This document shows, piece after piece, positions 27,075 to 36,952 of a DNA stretch of 64,000 nt. Each line of letters begins with the position of its first letter. Position 1 is the stretch's first letter. Position numbers and translations under genes: made by a program. Source of the DNA: Borborobacter arsenicus (lineage in GTDB: Bacteria; Pseudomonadota; Alphaproteobacteria; Rhizobiales; Rhizobiaceae); contig NZ_RKST01000019.1 of assembly GCF_003934165.1 (NCBI RefSeq), positions 37,058 to 101,057 on the forward strand, read 5' to 3'. A model generated the notes under the pieces. That model was not told where the DNA came from and searched no databases. It was given only the letters and a program-made list of their open reading frames with translations.

Positions 27075-29468
27075 CTATTCGAAAGCGCTGGTGGCCGAGC
27101 CGAAATCGCCGAGCGTGCGGAAGGAGATGTTGAAACCGAAGGTCTGCTCATCCTCCACCCTGTCAGCCACGATGGGGTTGGGGTCGCGCTTGGTGGTCAT
27201 GGTCATCGTGTAGGAGAAGCACTCGTCGTCATAGGCAAAGCCGATGGACTGCTGGCTCAACACGCTGGACTGGAAGTCGTAGGTGACTGAGCCGAAGGCA
27301 CGCCAGTTCTCATGGAAGCGGACCGACGAGCCCACCGTGACCTCATGACGATCATCTGCGAAGCCATAAAGCGGCTGCGCCTGGATGAAGGCGTATTTGG
27401 CGTTCACGGAGAACGGCCTGGTCGCATAGCCTGCCCGCAATTCGGCACGGCGAAGCTCCAGCGTCTGCTCATCCAGCCGCGCGCTGGCCGAGGCCGCGAG
27501 GCCGAATGGCGTGCTGAAGCCGGCAAGGCCGACAAAATCAGATGTTTCGGTTTCAAGCCCCGAGGCCGCGCCGACATTCACCAGGTCGGGCGAATCGAAG
27601 GAGTTGCGTCCGGCGAGGTGGTAAGACTGGCCGAACAGTGCGTTGGTGGTCCAGCCATTGGCATAGGAGCCGGTATAGCGCAGGCCGATATTGGCGCGCG
27701 TGCCACCCTCTATGCGGTCATAGCCGGCGAACTTGTCGCGCTCGAACAGCGTCGTGGCATCGAAGACGAAGCTTTGCGCATCTTCATTGGGGATGCCGAG
27801 CGTATCGGCATAGGCTTCGTCCGGGCGTGCAAAGACCTGCGCCATCGGCTCCAGCACATGTGAAGCGCTGGTAAGCGAAAACAGCACCGGCCAGCGCAGT
27901 TCCAGCCCGGCTGTCGCCATCGACCGGTAATAGGCCGAACGTACGTCCGCTTGGACGCCACGCAAGCCTGCCATGTCGTTTATCGCATCGACCGAAGCTG
28001 ATGTCTGGTCGACGTAGGTCGTGTCCGCCTGGAAAGCCAGCAGCGGCGTCACCACCAGGCCGCCATCAGTGATGAAGGAGCGTTTCCATTCGGCCTCACC
28101 CGTCAACCGGGTCGAGGTGCCGTCAATGCCGGGGATAGAGGGTGTCGCCAGACGCTCGTCGAGCTCGGACCGACGGACCGAACGGGTGTTGAGGTCGAAA
28201 TTGAGTTCGCCGCCGAAGACAGATTCGTCGGGCGTATAGGAATAGTCGAGCGACGGCAGCACCCAGGGCAGCTTGTCGTTACGCGCAGACGGGCTGCTAT
28301 CCAGGTATTTTTCCTGAGCCTGGAATTTCATGCCGCGCAGATCGAAATAGTTCCGATCATTGAGGCCGGTCAGATAAACCTCGGACCGGTGAGTGGATTC
28401 GGTAAATCCGTCGATCTCATAGGTATTGGAAAAATTCTTGTCGGTCTGGGCCAGGATGTTCCAGCCGAAGGCCCAGCGCGGATTGATGGTGAAGCGGCCT
28501 TTCGTGCCGACCATGCCGCGGAACCGGTTCGGGTCGATGGCAGTGCCTGCATCCTCCAGGCCGAACCCGAACGCTCCAGGATCATTCTGGCGGATGCCGG
28601 CGATCTTCAGGCTGTATTCGCCATTGTTGAAGCGCTGGCGCCATTCAGCCTGGCCGAGGAAGCCTTGCCTGGAAAGGCCGGTGCCGGTGACGGTCAAGTC
28701 ATAGGTCGGCGAAAGTGCCAGATAATACGGCACGGAGACAACCGCGCCGAGCTCCGACTTGTAGCCGATGCCGGGGAACAGGAAGCCGCTTTTGCGCTTC
28801 ACCGTGGGATCGGCAATCTCGAACGCCGGCAGATAGGCAATCGGGAAGCCGAAGAACTCGAAGCGCGATTTCTCGAACCGTACCGTCTTGGCCTTGCCGT
28901 TCCAGATGATCTTCTGGGCCTTGATGCGCCATATCGGCGCCTTGTCAGGCTTTTCCTCGCAAGGCTCGCAAGCGGTGTAGACGCCATTGTTGAAGGTCGT
29001 CACCACACCGCCTTTGCGCTCCGCGCTTTCGGCCGCGAAATAGGTCTTGTCGACGGTTTCCACGCGCAGTGCGTTGACGAAGCCATCAGCAAAATCGTCG
29101 GTGACGTCGATTTCGTCGGAATAGATCTTGGTGCCCGAGCTGTCGATGATCTCGACATTGCCGCTGGCGACCAGGCGCGAGGTCTTGCGGTCATAGGCGA
29201 CGCGCTGCGCGACCAGCCGGTTGCCGCCATAGTCGATCTGCACGCCGCCGACCGCCGTCACCGTATTGGCGTCGTTGTCATAGACCAGCGTGTCGGCTTC
29301 CAGCAGCATCTGGGAGCCTTCCGGAACCTGGCCCGAAATGTCCGGGAGTTCCTGCGACAGGGCAGGCTGTGCGGGCATGGCGAAGGCAAAAAGGCAAGCG
29401 AGTGCCGTGGCGCCGTAAAGGCGCTTCAGGCGAGCCGAATTGCAGGTGGAAACTGCCGCGCCCCCCAC
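27075..29468 (-). CDS. lptD: LPS-assembly protein LptD
   Basis: 797 residues from a GTG that overlaps the lptG stop by one base (TAGTG). The signal peptide ends near ALSQ; an OstA/LptA-like jellyroll (about 50-190, LLEADTLVYDNDANTV) and a large outer-membrane barrel follow. LptD with LptE inserts LPS into the outer leaflet. The conserved cysteines TACEPCEEK near 165 and DDECFS near the end fit the disulfide scheme. An in-frame start 22 codons earlier would lie inside lptG. Fourth from last in the envelope operon. Confidence 0.95.
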   Translation of the reverse strand: MGGAAVSTCNSARLKRLYGATALACLFAFAMPAQPALSQELPDISGQVPEGSQMLLEADTLVYDNDANTVTAVGGVQIDYGGNRLVAQRVAYDRKTSRLVASGNVEIIDSSGTKIYSDEIDVTDDFADGFVNALRVETVDKTYFAAESAERKGGVVTTFNNGVYTACEPCEEKPDKAPIWRIKAQKIIWNGKAKTVRFEKSRFEFFGFPIAYLPAFEIADPTVKRKSGFLFPGIGYKSELGAVVSVPYYLALSPTYDLTVTGTGLSRQGFLGQAEWRQRFNNGEYSLKIAGIRQNDPGAFGFGLEDAGTAIDPNRFRGMVGTKGRFTINPRWAFGWNILAQTDKNFSNTYEIDGFTESTHRSEVYLTGLNDRNYFDLRGMKFQAQEKYLDSSPSARNDKLPWVLPSLDYSYTPDESVFGGELNFDLNTRSVRRSELDERLATPSIPGIDGTSTRLTGEAEWKRSFITDGGLVVTPLLAFQADTTYVDQTSASVDAINDMAGLRGVQADVRSAYYRSMATAGLELRWPVLFSLTSASHVLEPMAQVFARPDEAYADTLGIPNEDAQSFVFDATTLFERDKFAGYDRIEGGTRANIGLRYTGSYANGWTTNALFGQSYHLAGRNSFDSPDLVNVGAASGLETETSDFVGLAGFSTPFGLAASASARLDEQTLELRRAELRAGYATRPFSVNAKYAFIQAQPLYGFADDRHEVTVGSSVRFHENWRAFGSVTYDFQSSVLSQQSIGFAYDDECFSYTMTMTTKRDPNPIVADRVEDEQTFGFNISFRTLGDFGSATSAFE

Positions 29469-30553
29469 TAGCCATCCTCTCTGTACAAAAGGAACGTCAC
29501 CCCAAAAAACATCGCCACTATCACTGGAAGCCACGCTGCAACAAAAGGTGGCACGAATCCAGCATTCCCAAATGCTTTGACCAAAACTGAAACGACATAA
29601 AGCAGAAAGCCGGCAAGGATGCCACCCAGAATCATCGTTGAAGATTGCCCCATGCGCTCAAAGCGCATGGAAACTGTCGCGGCAATGAGGGTCATTGCGA
29701 CAAGAAGCAGCGGCAGCGCCACCAGCGAGTGGAATTGCATGGCGAAGGCATTTGCCCTGAGGCCGAAGGAGCGCGCCACCTCGATCTTGCCGGGAAGCTC
29801 GAAGAATGGGATTGTCTCGGGTCGCGCCAGCCGTTCCTGGACGAATTCCGGCTTCAGATTGGTCGGCACCCGGTCGTCGGCCAGCGTCTCGGCAGGACCG
29901 CGCCCGCGGAAGCGCTTCACGTCGTTGAGTTCCCAATAGCCATCGCGAAGGTAAGCCCGCCTGGCGTCCTTGCGTTCGATGATATCGCCGTCCTGGTCGA
30001 GTTCGAAGAAGACGGCGTCGGAGAGTTCCAGGCCGCGATTGAGGACAGCCCGGGCTCCGATGATCGTGTCCGAATTGTTGGTCTTCTGGTGAATCCAGGG
30101 CGCGGCAAAGGCCGAAACCGTGTTGGAATCGCCCGAGCGCAAATTGCTTTCGAGAAATTCGGAATGGGAGAGCCCGTTGGCCGCCAGTGGGTTAAGCACG
30201 CCGACTGTCAGCACGCCGAAAAGCAAGGCTCCGAGGCAGGCCGGGCGCAGGAACTGCCATGCCGAAATGCCGGCGGAACGCGCAATGACCAGTTCATATT
30301 TGCGGTTGAGTGAGATCAGCGTGGCCATGGCGGCAAAAAGCGCCACGAAAGGCACGGTCTGCTGCATGACCATCGGCACGCGCAGCGCAGAGATCGCCAG
30401 CGCGGACAGGAAGGTGAAGTTTGGCAGGCCGGAGGTGCGGCTGGAGAACTCGGTGAAATCGATCAGGAAGACGAGCGCATAAATGCCGATGAAGAACCAC
30501 GTGGTGATGACCACATAGCGCTGGAAGAAATAGCGGCCGAGCGTCCACCCCAT
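29468..30553 (-). CDS. lptG: LPS export ABC transporter permease LptG
   Basis: 361 residues: three N-terminal membrane helices (MGWTLGRYFFQRY start), a periplasmic jellyroll domain (about 120-260) and three C-terminal helices. With LptF and two LptB it extracts LPS from the inner membrane and passes it to the LptC-LptA bridge. Its ATG overlaps the lptF stop by one base (TGATG), and its own stop overlaps the lptD GTG, so lptF, lptG and lptD are translated in tandem. Confidence 0.95.
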   Translation of the reverse strand: MGWTLGRYFFQRYVVITTWFFIGIYALVFLIDFTEFSSRTSGLPNFTFLSALAISALRVPMVMQQTVPFVALFAAMATLISLNRKYELVIARSAGISAWQFLRPACLGALLFGVLTVGVLNPLAANGLSHSEFLESNLRSGDSNTVSAFAAPWIHQKTNNSDTIIGARAVLNRGLELSDAVFFELDQDGDIIERKDARRAYLRDGYWELNDVKRFRGRGPAETLADDRVPTNLKPEFVQERLARPETIPFFELPGKIEVARSFGLRANAFAMQFHSLVALPLLLVAMTLIAATVSMRFERMGQSSTMILGGILAGFLLYVVSVLVKAFGNAGFVPPFVAAWLPVIVAMFFGVTFLLYREDG

Positions 30554-31755
30554 CACGCACGCCCTCCCGCGGCATCGGCGCGATTGAAGAGTCGCCGCCA
30601 GATTGCCGAAAGGCCGCTGCCCAGCCGGGTCCATGCCATGCCCAGCCATTCCGCCCAGGCGAGCGGCAGCTCCATCGTGCGATTGCTGAGGATGAAGCCG
30701 ATCGCAACCAGCGAGGCGCCGACCGGGACCGCATAGGCAAGCGGGCTGAACAGCGCATTGGTCTGTGCCTGGTTGGTCACGAAGAATCCGAGCCAGCGCA
30801 CGAACAGCGCGATGGTGATTGCCGTCAGCAGCGGATTGATGCGGCCCTCGCGATGCGAGCGGGCGCCACCGGCAACCGCCAGTGCAATGAGAGAAAATAC
30901 GAGCGGATAGATCCATTCCGTGAAGCGCCTGTGCAGTTCGGCGCGGAAGGTTTGCGGTGCTATCTGGTAGAATTTGTCATTGGGATCAGGGTTTATGAGA
31001 TAGGGGATCGTGCGGTCCTTGGGAAACATGGTCACGGTTTCGGCCGCCGACGAGAAGGCCGAAAGGTCGAATGCATAGGAGGTGAAGCGGATCACCGAGA
31101 CGTCGCCTGCCGGCGTCTTGCGGTGGACCACGCCGTCATTCATGATCAACATGCTGCGGCCCTCGGTCTGCACGACCGCGCCGGTCTTGGCATAATAGAC
31201 CAGATCGATGCCTTCCTGCCGCGAATCGGCCACGAAGATACCGCCGAGCCTACCGTCCGGAAGCCGCTCGGCAACCTGGACGAACAGGCCTTCATCCACC
31301 TTGCGGAACGTCCCTTCCTGGATGACCAGCGACAGCAGGTCGGCTCGCGCCGCCGCCACCAATTCGCGCCCGCGCTCACGTGCATAGGGGTCGACGCCGT
31401 TATCCACGGCGAAGGAAAACACGCTTGCCAGAAGCGCCAGGATGACGATCGGGCGCACGATGATCGCCCGCGAACTTCCCGCCGCGTTGATGACGGCGAG
31501 TTCGGAATCGGTGTTCATGACGCTGAGCGTCTGCGCTACCGCGATGATGAGCGCGAAAGGCACGACGATCGGGATGATCGATGGCAGGATGAGCGTGGCG
31601 ATTTCGAAGAAGGTGAGGGCGGATTGGCCACTGTCGGTGACCAGATCGACGCGGGCCAGGACCTGTGTCGTCCAAACGATCGCCAACGTCCAGAACAGCG
31701 CGGCCAGGAAGACCTCGATGGTTCGACGCATTATGTAGCGCTCAAGGACCTTCAT
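30553..31755 (-). CDS. lptF: LPS export ABC transporter permease LptF
   Basis: 400 residues with the YjgP/YjgQ plan: N-terminal helices (VFLAALFWTLAIVWT), a periplasmic domain and C-terminal helices (WIYPLVFSLIALAVAGG). The start MKVLERYIMRRT matches the family. It heads the lptF-lptG-lptD-surA-pdxA-rsmA group. A full CtrA site lies ~190 bases upstream in the divergent gap with pepA, so cell-cycle control is possible. Confidence 0.95.
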   Translation of the reverse strand: MKVLERYIMRRTIEVFLAALFWTLAIVWTTQVLARVDLVTDSGQSALTFFEIATLILPSIIPIVVPFALIIAVAQTLSVMNTDSELAVINAAGSSRAIIVRPIVILALLASVFSFAVDNGVDPYARERGRELVAAARADLLSLVIQEGTFRKVDEGLFVQVAERLPDGRLGGIFVADSRQEGIDLVYYAKTGAVVQTEGRSMLIMNDGVVHRKTPAGDVSVIRFTSYAFDLSAFSSAAETVTMFPKDRTIPYLINPDPNDKFYQIAPQTFRAELHRRFTEWIYPLVFSLIALAVAGGARSHREGRINPLLTAITIALFVRWLGFFVTNQAQTNALFSPLAYAVPVGASLVAIGFILSNRTMELPLAWAEWLGMAWTRLGSGLSAIWRRLFNRADAAGGRA

Positions 31756-31941
31756 GTGCCGCAAATTTTTCCGTCTGTGGTTGTTACTCGTAGCGGCCCA
31801 TGCGATCGCCAGCGTGGACCGCAAAGTATCCGCGCCGCTGCTGCAGCACAACCGGCTTGACCTGGTTCCCGTCCCGTCTCGCCTTTTTGATGCATCGAGG
31901 AGTCTCGTCAGGATTGGCTAAGAAAACGCCAAAAAAGCTGG

Positions 31942-31956
31942 TTAACCGCTCGTTAA
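31942..31956 (-). promoter_or_regulatory. CtrA binding site upstream of lptF
   Basis: On the minus strand TTAA-CGAGCGG-TTAAC matches the full CtrA consensus TTAA-N7-TTAAC. Its orientation suits activation of the lptF operon. The 356-base gap between lptF and pepA shows no gene. Regulation of pepA, whose start is ~155 bases away, cannot be excluded. Confidence 0.6.
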
Positions 31957-32111
31957 TGGCGATGCAACGCAGGATGCCGCGTGGCGACATTCAGCCCGCT
32001 GAAATGCGGCAAAAGACCGGCCGCGCATGCTTGCGTCTTGCCAAATGCCGTAAAAGGACGAAAGGTCGCGCGCGACACCGCACACTTAGCATCATCCGAA
32101 AGCAGGCTTCC

Positions 32112-33605
32112 ATGACTTCGACCCCTACCATCAGCTTTGCCAAATTTGCTGCGCCCAAGAAGGGGGTCGCATTCGTGCTTGTAGCCGAGGGCGGGGGATT
32201 GAGCGAACAGGCGCGGGCCTGCGATCCGGCCGGCACGTTCGAGCGCGCCTTTCCGGTGGCAGACTTCACGGGCAAGTTCGGCAGCGTGGTGGACGTATTG
32301 GCGCCGCAAGGTTCACCGCTCGACCGGCTGGTCGCGCTGGGCGCCGGCAAGGGATCTGATCTCAACGATCATGCCTGGCTCAAGCTTGGCGGCGTTGTTG
32401 CCGCACAACTGCGCAAGGCGACAGACGTCTCCGTGGTCGCCGAGCTTGATGGGGCCAAGCTCGGTGGGGCCGAGGCGGCGCAGCTTGCATCCGGCATTCT
32501 CCTGCGCAGCTATTCCTTCGACAAATACAAGACCAGGAAGGACGAAGCGAACGGCAAGGAGCCTTCGAAGCCGGCAAAGATCACCATCCACTGTTCCGAT
32601 CCGGCAGGCGCCAAGAAGGCTTTCGCCAATGCCAAGGCAGTCGTGGATGGCGTGACGCTCGCACGTGACCTGGTCAATGAACCGGCCAATGCGCTCGGGC
32701 CGGTAGAGTTTGCCGCCCACGCCAAGGAGCTTGAGCAGCTAGGTGTCAAGGTCGAGGTGTTGACCGAAAAGGAAATGAAGAAGCTCGGCATGGGTGCGCT
32801 TCTGGGCGTGGCGCAAGGCTCGCCGCGCGGTGCGCGCCTGGTGGTCATGCAGTGGAACGGTGGCAAGGCAAAGGACAAGCCTGTCGCCTTCGTCGGCAAG
32901 GGCGTGACCTTCGATACGGGCGGTAATTCGATGAAGCCGGCCTCCGGCATGGAAGACATGAAGGGCGACATGGGCGGGGCGGCCGCCGTGACCGGGCTGA
33001 TGCATGCGCTTGCCGGACGCAAGGCCAAGGTGAACGCCGTCGGCATCATCGGCCTTGTGGAAAACGCTGTCGATGGCGCGGCCCAGCGCCCCGGCGACAT
33101 CGTCACCTCCATGTCGGGCCAGACCATCGAAGTGCTCAACACCGATGCCGAAGGCCGCCTGGTGCTGGCCGATGCGCTCTGGTACTGCAACGACCGTTTC
33201 CAGCCGAAATTCATGGTCAATCTGGCGACGCTGACCGGGGCGATCATGGTTTCGCTCGGTCAGATCCATGCCGGGCTCTTCTCCAACGATGACGAATTGT
33301 CAGAGCGGCTGACGCAGGCGGGGCTGACGACGCAGGAGAAGCTGTGGCGCATGCCGATGGGCAGCGAATATGACAAGCTGCTCGATTCCAAGAATGCCGA
33401 CATGAAGAATATCGGCGGCCGCTTCGGCGGAGCGATCACTGCGGCGCAGTTTCTGCACCGCTTCGTCAAGGACACGCCCTGGGCACATCTCGACATAGCC
33501 GGCACTGCCATGGGTTCGCCGGCAAACGAGATCAACCAGTCCTGGGGCTCGGGCTTCGGCGTGCGGCTGCTCGACCAGCTCGTGCGTGACCACTACGAAG
33601 GCTGA
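32112..33605 (+). CDS. pepA: Leucyl aminopeptidase (M17)
   Basis: 497 residues with the M17 hallmarks: [27 protein letters not shown] and [14 protein letters not shown], which hold the two-metal site and catalytic Lys. It removes N-terminal residues from peptides in the cytoplasm. In most family members the first motif reads GGIS rather than GGNS; the metal-binding Lys is kept. The start [12 protein letters not shown] fits family length; a longer reading upstream is not conserved. It is followed by holC after ten bases, a pair conserved in proteobacteria. Confidence 0.94.
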   Translation: MTSTPTISFAKFAAPKKGVAFVLVAEGGGLSEQARACDPAGTFERAFPVADFTGKFGSVVDVLAPQGSPLDRLVALGAGKGSDLNDHAWLKLGGVVAAQLRKATDVSVVAELDGAKLGGAEAAQLASGILLRSYSFDKYKTRKDEANGKEPSKPAKITIHCSDPAGAKKAFANAKAVVDGVTLARDLVNEPANALGPVEFAAHAKELEQLGVKVEVLTEKEMKKLGMGALLGVAQGSPRGARLVVMQWNGGKAKDKPVAFVGKGVTFDTGGNSMKPASGMEDMKGDMGGAAAVTGLMHALAGRKAKVNAVGIIGLVENAVDGAAQRPGDIVTSMSGQTIEVLNTDAEGRLVLADALWYCNDRFQPKFMVNLATLTGAIMVSLGQIHAGLFSNDDELSERLTQAGLTTQEKLWRMPMGSEYDKLLDSKNADMKNIGGRFGGAITAAQFLHRFVKDTPWAHLDIAGTAMGSPANEINQSWGSGFGVRLLDQLVRDHYEG

Positions 33606-33615
33606 TGCCGGCGCA

Positions 33616-34065
33616 ATGACCGATGTGCTGTTCTACCACCTGACGGAATCCACGCTGGAGGATGCGCTGCCCGGCCTGCTCGAACGCAGCGTGCAGCGTG
33701 GCTGGCGGGTGGTGGTGCAGGCTGGCAGCGACGAGCGTCGGGATGCGCTGGATGCGCATCTGTGGACCTTCCGCGACGACTCTTTCCTCGCGCACGGGCC
33801 GGACGGCGAACCCCATGCGGCAGAGCAGCCGATCCTGCTGACCACTTCGATTGAAAACCGCAACGAGGCGCAGGTGCGGTTTCTGGTCGACGGGGCAAAC
33901 CCGCCCGATCTCGGCCCTTATGAGCGCGCCGTTTTCATGTTCGACGGCCATGACGCGGCCCAGCTTGAGGCCGCGCGCGAGCATTGGAAGGTCACGAAGG
34001 CAGCCGGCCATACGGTCACCTATTGGCAACAGACCTCCGACCGGCGCTGGGAGCGCAAGGCGTAG
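33616..34065 (+). CDS. holC: DNA polymerase III subunit chi
   Basis: 149 residues matching HolC: VLFYHLTES at the start, a central PILLTT strand and the DGHDAAQLEAAREHWK region near the end. Chi links the clamp loader to SSB during lagging-strand synthesis. It is directly downstream of pepA, the usual pairing. Confidence 0.92.
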   Translation: MTDVLFYHLTESTLEDALPGLLERSVQRGWRVVVQAGSDERRDALDAHLWTFRDDSFLAHGPDGEPHAAEQPILLTTSIENRNEAQVRFLVDGANPPDLGPYERAVFMFDGHDAAQLEAAREHWKVTKAAGHTVTYWQQTSDRRWERKA

Positions 34066-34177
34066 GTTACGCGCACGGTTTTCCGTTTCGATTGGATGCC
34101 GTGAAGCACGCTCCATCTTGCTTTTGCAGGAATTCGGACAGAAAGCTGCGCCCCATTGGCCGTAGACGGATTTGCTG

Positions 34178-34801
34178 ATGCGCTTTCTTTTCCTTCTTGT
34201 TCTCCTCGCCGGCGCTGCAATGGGTGTCTTCTACCCGTGGTTCGTCAACAATTTCTCGGGCCATGAGATAGGCACATGGCGGGTCTATGACCGCGCCTCG
34301 GGCTTCAAGCCGGTGATGGCACGGCTGGATGCGTCAGACATGCCGGTGCGGGTCCTGGTCGACATGACCGCGGTCGGTGAGCCGGCGCTGGTCGGCACGC
34401 GCACGGTGGTGACGATAACGGCGGCAACCGATGGGCGCACGGTGCTTGCCGATACGCTGACCTTCCAAGGGTCGAGGGTTCGCGATGAATCACCCCAGAC
34501 CAACGAGAAGATATTTCGTGCCGAAGCCGGCGTGATTGCCGATACGCAAGGCGGCAGCTACACATTCACGCTCGGGCCAGGAGATGCGGAAGGCATTGAC
34601 ATGCACGCGGTCGACCTGGTCTTGCGTGCCGATGCCGCCGACCTGGATGAAAGGGCCCAGCCGATCGGCTTCTCGCTGATGGCGATCGGCGTGATCGGAT
34701 TTGTCATCGCCATGCGGCGCCGGCGCGGATCGGAACGGCGGAACCCCAATTCCCAACCGCCTCCGCCACGCTGGGGCCGCAATGGCGGCGGGAGCAGCTG
34801 A
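34178..34801 (+). CDS. Membrane-anchored protein of unknown function
   Basis: 207 residues not recognised. One helix at each end (about 2-19 and 163-180) frames a ~140-residue domain that alternates short hydrophobic strands and looks beta-rich, probably facing the periplasm. The tail is arginine- and proline-rich. The ATG chosen begins the hydrophobic segment MRFLFLLVLL; a TTG two codons upstream is possible. It ends one base before the rlmJ start, so the two are likely co-transcribed. Confidence 0.65.
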   Translation: MRFLFLLVLLAGAAMGVFYPWFVNNFSGHEIGTWRVYDRASGFKPVMARLDASDMPVRVLVDMTAVGEPALVGTRTVVTITAATDGRTVLADTLTFQGSRVRDESPQTNEKIFRAEAGVIADTQGGSYTFTLGPGDAEGIDMHAVDLVLRADAADLDERAQPIGFSLMAIGVIGFVIAMRRRRGSERRNPNSQPPPPRWGRNGGGSS

Positions 34802-34802
34802 C

Positions 34803-35663
34803 GTGAACTATCGCCACGCCTATCACGCCGGCAATTTCGCCGATGTCGTCAAGCATGTCGTGCTGGCGCGGCTGGTCGAATATCTGAAGCGCAAGGACAA
34901 GGCGTTTCGGGTAATCGATACCCATGCCGGGATCGGCCTCTACGACCTGTCGAGCCAGGAGGCGCAGAAGACCGGGGAATGGCAGGACGGCATCGGCCGG
35001 GTACTTGCCGCAAGCATCGCGCCGGAAGCGGCTGGGCTGATGGCGGCCTATCTCGATGCGGTGCGCTCGGTCAATCCGGATGGCGGGCTTTCTGCCTATC
35101 CGGGCTCGCCGCTTATCACCCGCCTTCTGCTCCGAAAGCAGGACCGCTTGTCGGCGATCGAACTGCATCCGCAAGACGTGATCCGGCTGAAGGCGCTGTT
35201 TGCCGACGATTTCCAGGTGCGGGTGACCGAGCTTGACGGCTGGCTGGCGCTGGGTGCGCATCTGCCACCGAAGGAAAAGCGCGGCCTGGTGCTGGTTGAT
35301 CCGCCCTTCGAGCAGGCAGGCGAGTTCGACCGGCTGGTCGAGCGGCTGTCAAGGGCCTGGAAGCGCTGGCCCGGCGGCATCTATGCGCTTTGGTATCCGA
35401 TCAAGGACCGGCCGGTGGTTGCCGCCTTTCACAAGGCGCTGGCCTCGGCCGGCATCCCGAAGATCCTCAACATCCGTTTCGAGGTCAGGCGTGCCACAGG
35501 CGAGCCGCGTCTCGACGGCAGCGGCATGATCGTCGTCAACCCGCCATTTACCCTGGAAGCGGAGTTGAGGACTGTTTTTCCTCTCCTGCACAACCTGCTT
35601 TCCGAAGAAAAAGCGGCACCTTGGTCACTGGACTGGTTGGCGAGGGAAGACGCCGGCGCTTGA
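34803..35663 (+). CDS. rlmJ: 23S rRNA (adenine2030-N6)-methyltransferase
   Basis: 286 residues with RlmJ signatures: NYRHAYHAGNFADVVKH at the N-terminus, a SAM-binding DTHAGIGLYDL and the catalytic LVDPPFE (D/N-P-P-F type). It methylates A2030 of 23S rRNA. The start is GTG, set by family alignment; the longer reading upstream overlaps the previous gene by 100 bases and is not conserved. Confidence 0.93.
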   Translation: MNYRHAYHAGNFADVVKHVVLARLVEYLKRKDKAFRVIDTHAGIGLYDLSSQEAQKTGEWQDGIGRVLAASIAPEAAGLMAAYLDAVRSVNPDGGLSAYPGSPLITRLLLRKQDRLSAIELHPQDVIRLKALFADDFQVRVTELDGWLALGAHLPPKEKRGLVLVDPPFEQAGEFDRLVERLSRAWKRWPGGIYALWYPIKDRPVVAAFHKALASAGIPKILNIRFEVRRATGEPRLDGSGMIVVNPPFTLEAELRTVFPLLHNLLSEEKAAPWSLDWLAREDAGA

Positions 35664-35733
35664 CCATGCCCTGCGCATTCAGCACAATCGCCCACCCAAC
35701 CGTCGCGCTGAGCGATGAATCATGAGGTCAACT

Positions 35734-36174
35734 ATGTCACGCATCGCCCAGTTCGCCATGGCTGCATTTTTTGCTGCCGGGTCGGTTTTCGCCATGCCAG
35801 CGGTGTCGCTCGCGGCGGATCAGGTGGTCTATTCGGACCAGGGGGCCAGCCTGTGCACGGAACAGCGCTACCTGTCGAAGATCGTCGATCGCTTTGGCTA
35901 TCAGGTTCGCAATGTGCCTAATCTCCCCAATGTGGCGATCTCGGATTTCAATCTGATCCAACAGGTCCGCTATGAGCCGGTGGCGGAGCGCCATCCGATC
36001 GCGCGCCTTTATTGTACGGCGAATGCCAGCCTTTCGGATGGCCAGCAGCGCCAGATCTGGTATCTGATCGAAGGCAGGATGGGCTTTGTCGGCATCGGCG
36101 ACAATGTCGAATTCTGCGTCGCCGGTTTTGACCGCTGGATGGTCTATAATGGCGGCTGCCGGGTATTGCATTAG
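35734..36174 (+). CDS. Small secreted protein, unknown function
   Basis: 146 residues with a clear signal peptide (SRIAQFAMAAFFAAGSVF ... ending SLAAD). The mature part has four cysteines (SLCTEQ, LYCTAN, EFCVAG, GGCRVLH), enough for two disulfides, and no recognised catalytic motif. AGG is spaced well from this ATG, so the in-frame ATG four codons upstream was passed over. Periplasmic or exported. It precedes the RNase T2 gene by 38 bases and may be co-transcribed with it. Confidence 0.7.
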   Translation: MSRIAQFAMAAFFAAGSVFAMPAVSLAADQVVYSDQGASLCTEQRYLSKIVDRFGYQVRNVPNLPNVAISDFNLIQQVRYEPVAERHPIARLYCTANASLSDGQQRQIWYLIEGRMGFVGIGDNVEFCVAGFDRWMVYNGGCRVLH

Positions 36175-36212
36175 AGCCAGTTGATCTTCCGGCGCGCGAC
36201 AGGTCCGAACGC

Positions 36213-36875
36213 ATGAGGCGTTGGGCAAAGCGGTTGGCCGCGCTTGGCGTTCTGTTGCTGGCAGGACCTGCTGTTCAGGCTGATTCGCTGCCTAAAGCCG
36301 GGCGCGGCTTTGATTTCTATGTCCTGTCGCTGTCCTGGTCACCGAGCTATTGCGAGGCGGAGGGGGAGGCTGCCAACCGCCAGCAATGTGCGACGGGGCG
36401 GCCCTATGCCTTTGTTGTCCATGGTTTGTGGCCGCAATTCGAGCGCGGCTATCCGCAGGATTGCCCGGTGGCCGAGCGGGGCGTGCCCAACGGAACCTTG
36501 CCTACGCTTTACGACCTGATGCCTTCGGCGGGCCTGATCCGCCATCAATGGCGCAAGCACGGCAGTTGCGCCGGCCTGCCGCAGCGGGACTATTTCAATG
36601 TCCTGCGGGCCGCACGCGGGCGCGTGATGATCCCGCCCGAATTCCAGCGGCTCAGGACCTATCGATCGGTCCATCCCGATGCGGTGGAGGGCGCGTTCCT
36701 TCATTCAAATCCGGGGCTTGGACCGGATGGCATCGCCGTGACCTGCGATCGCCGCTATCTGCGCGAGGTTCGCATCTGCATGGGCAAGGACCTGTCGTTC
36801 CGCTCCTGCCCGGAAGTCGATGCACACGCCTGCCGCCGTTCCAAAGTGGTGATGCCCCCGGTTCGTGGCGGATAG
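36213..36875 (+). CDS. Ribonuclease T2 family protein
   Basis: 220 residues. A signal peptide (to about residue 23) is followed by both RNase T2 active-site blocks, VVHGLWPQ (CAS1) and HQWRKHGSCAG (CAS2), with the FYVLSLSWSPSYC opening strand. Two histidines and the Lys/Glu context are intact, so it should be active as a periplasmic acid endoribonuclease like E. coli RNase I. The downstream gene is a GST; no inhibitor or immunity gene is adjacent. Confidence 0.92.
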   Translation: MRRWAKRLAALGVLLLAGPAVQADSLPKAGRGFDFYVLSLSWSPSYCEAEGEAANRQQCATGRPYAFVVHGLWPQFERGYPQDCPVAERGVPNGTLPTLYDLMPSAGLIRHQWRKHGSCAGLPQRDYFNVLRAARGRVMIPPEFQRLRTYRSVHPDAVEGAFLHSNPGLGPDGIAVTCDRRYLREVRICMGKDLSFRSCPEVDAHACRRSKVVMPPVRGG

Positions 36876-36952
36876 TTTTTCCGTAACTGGGTGTTGCTCT
36901 GCGGCAACGCTGAAACTAGGGTTCCGCCGCCTTGAATCCCGGAGACTGATGA

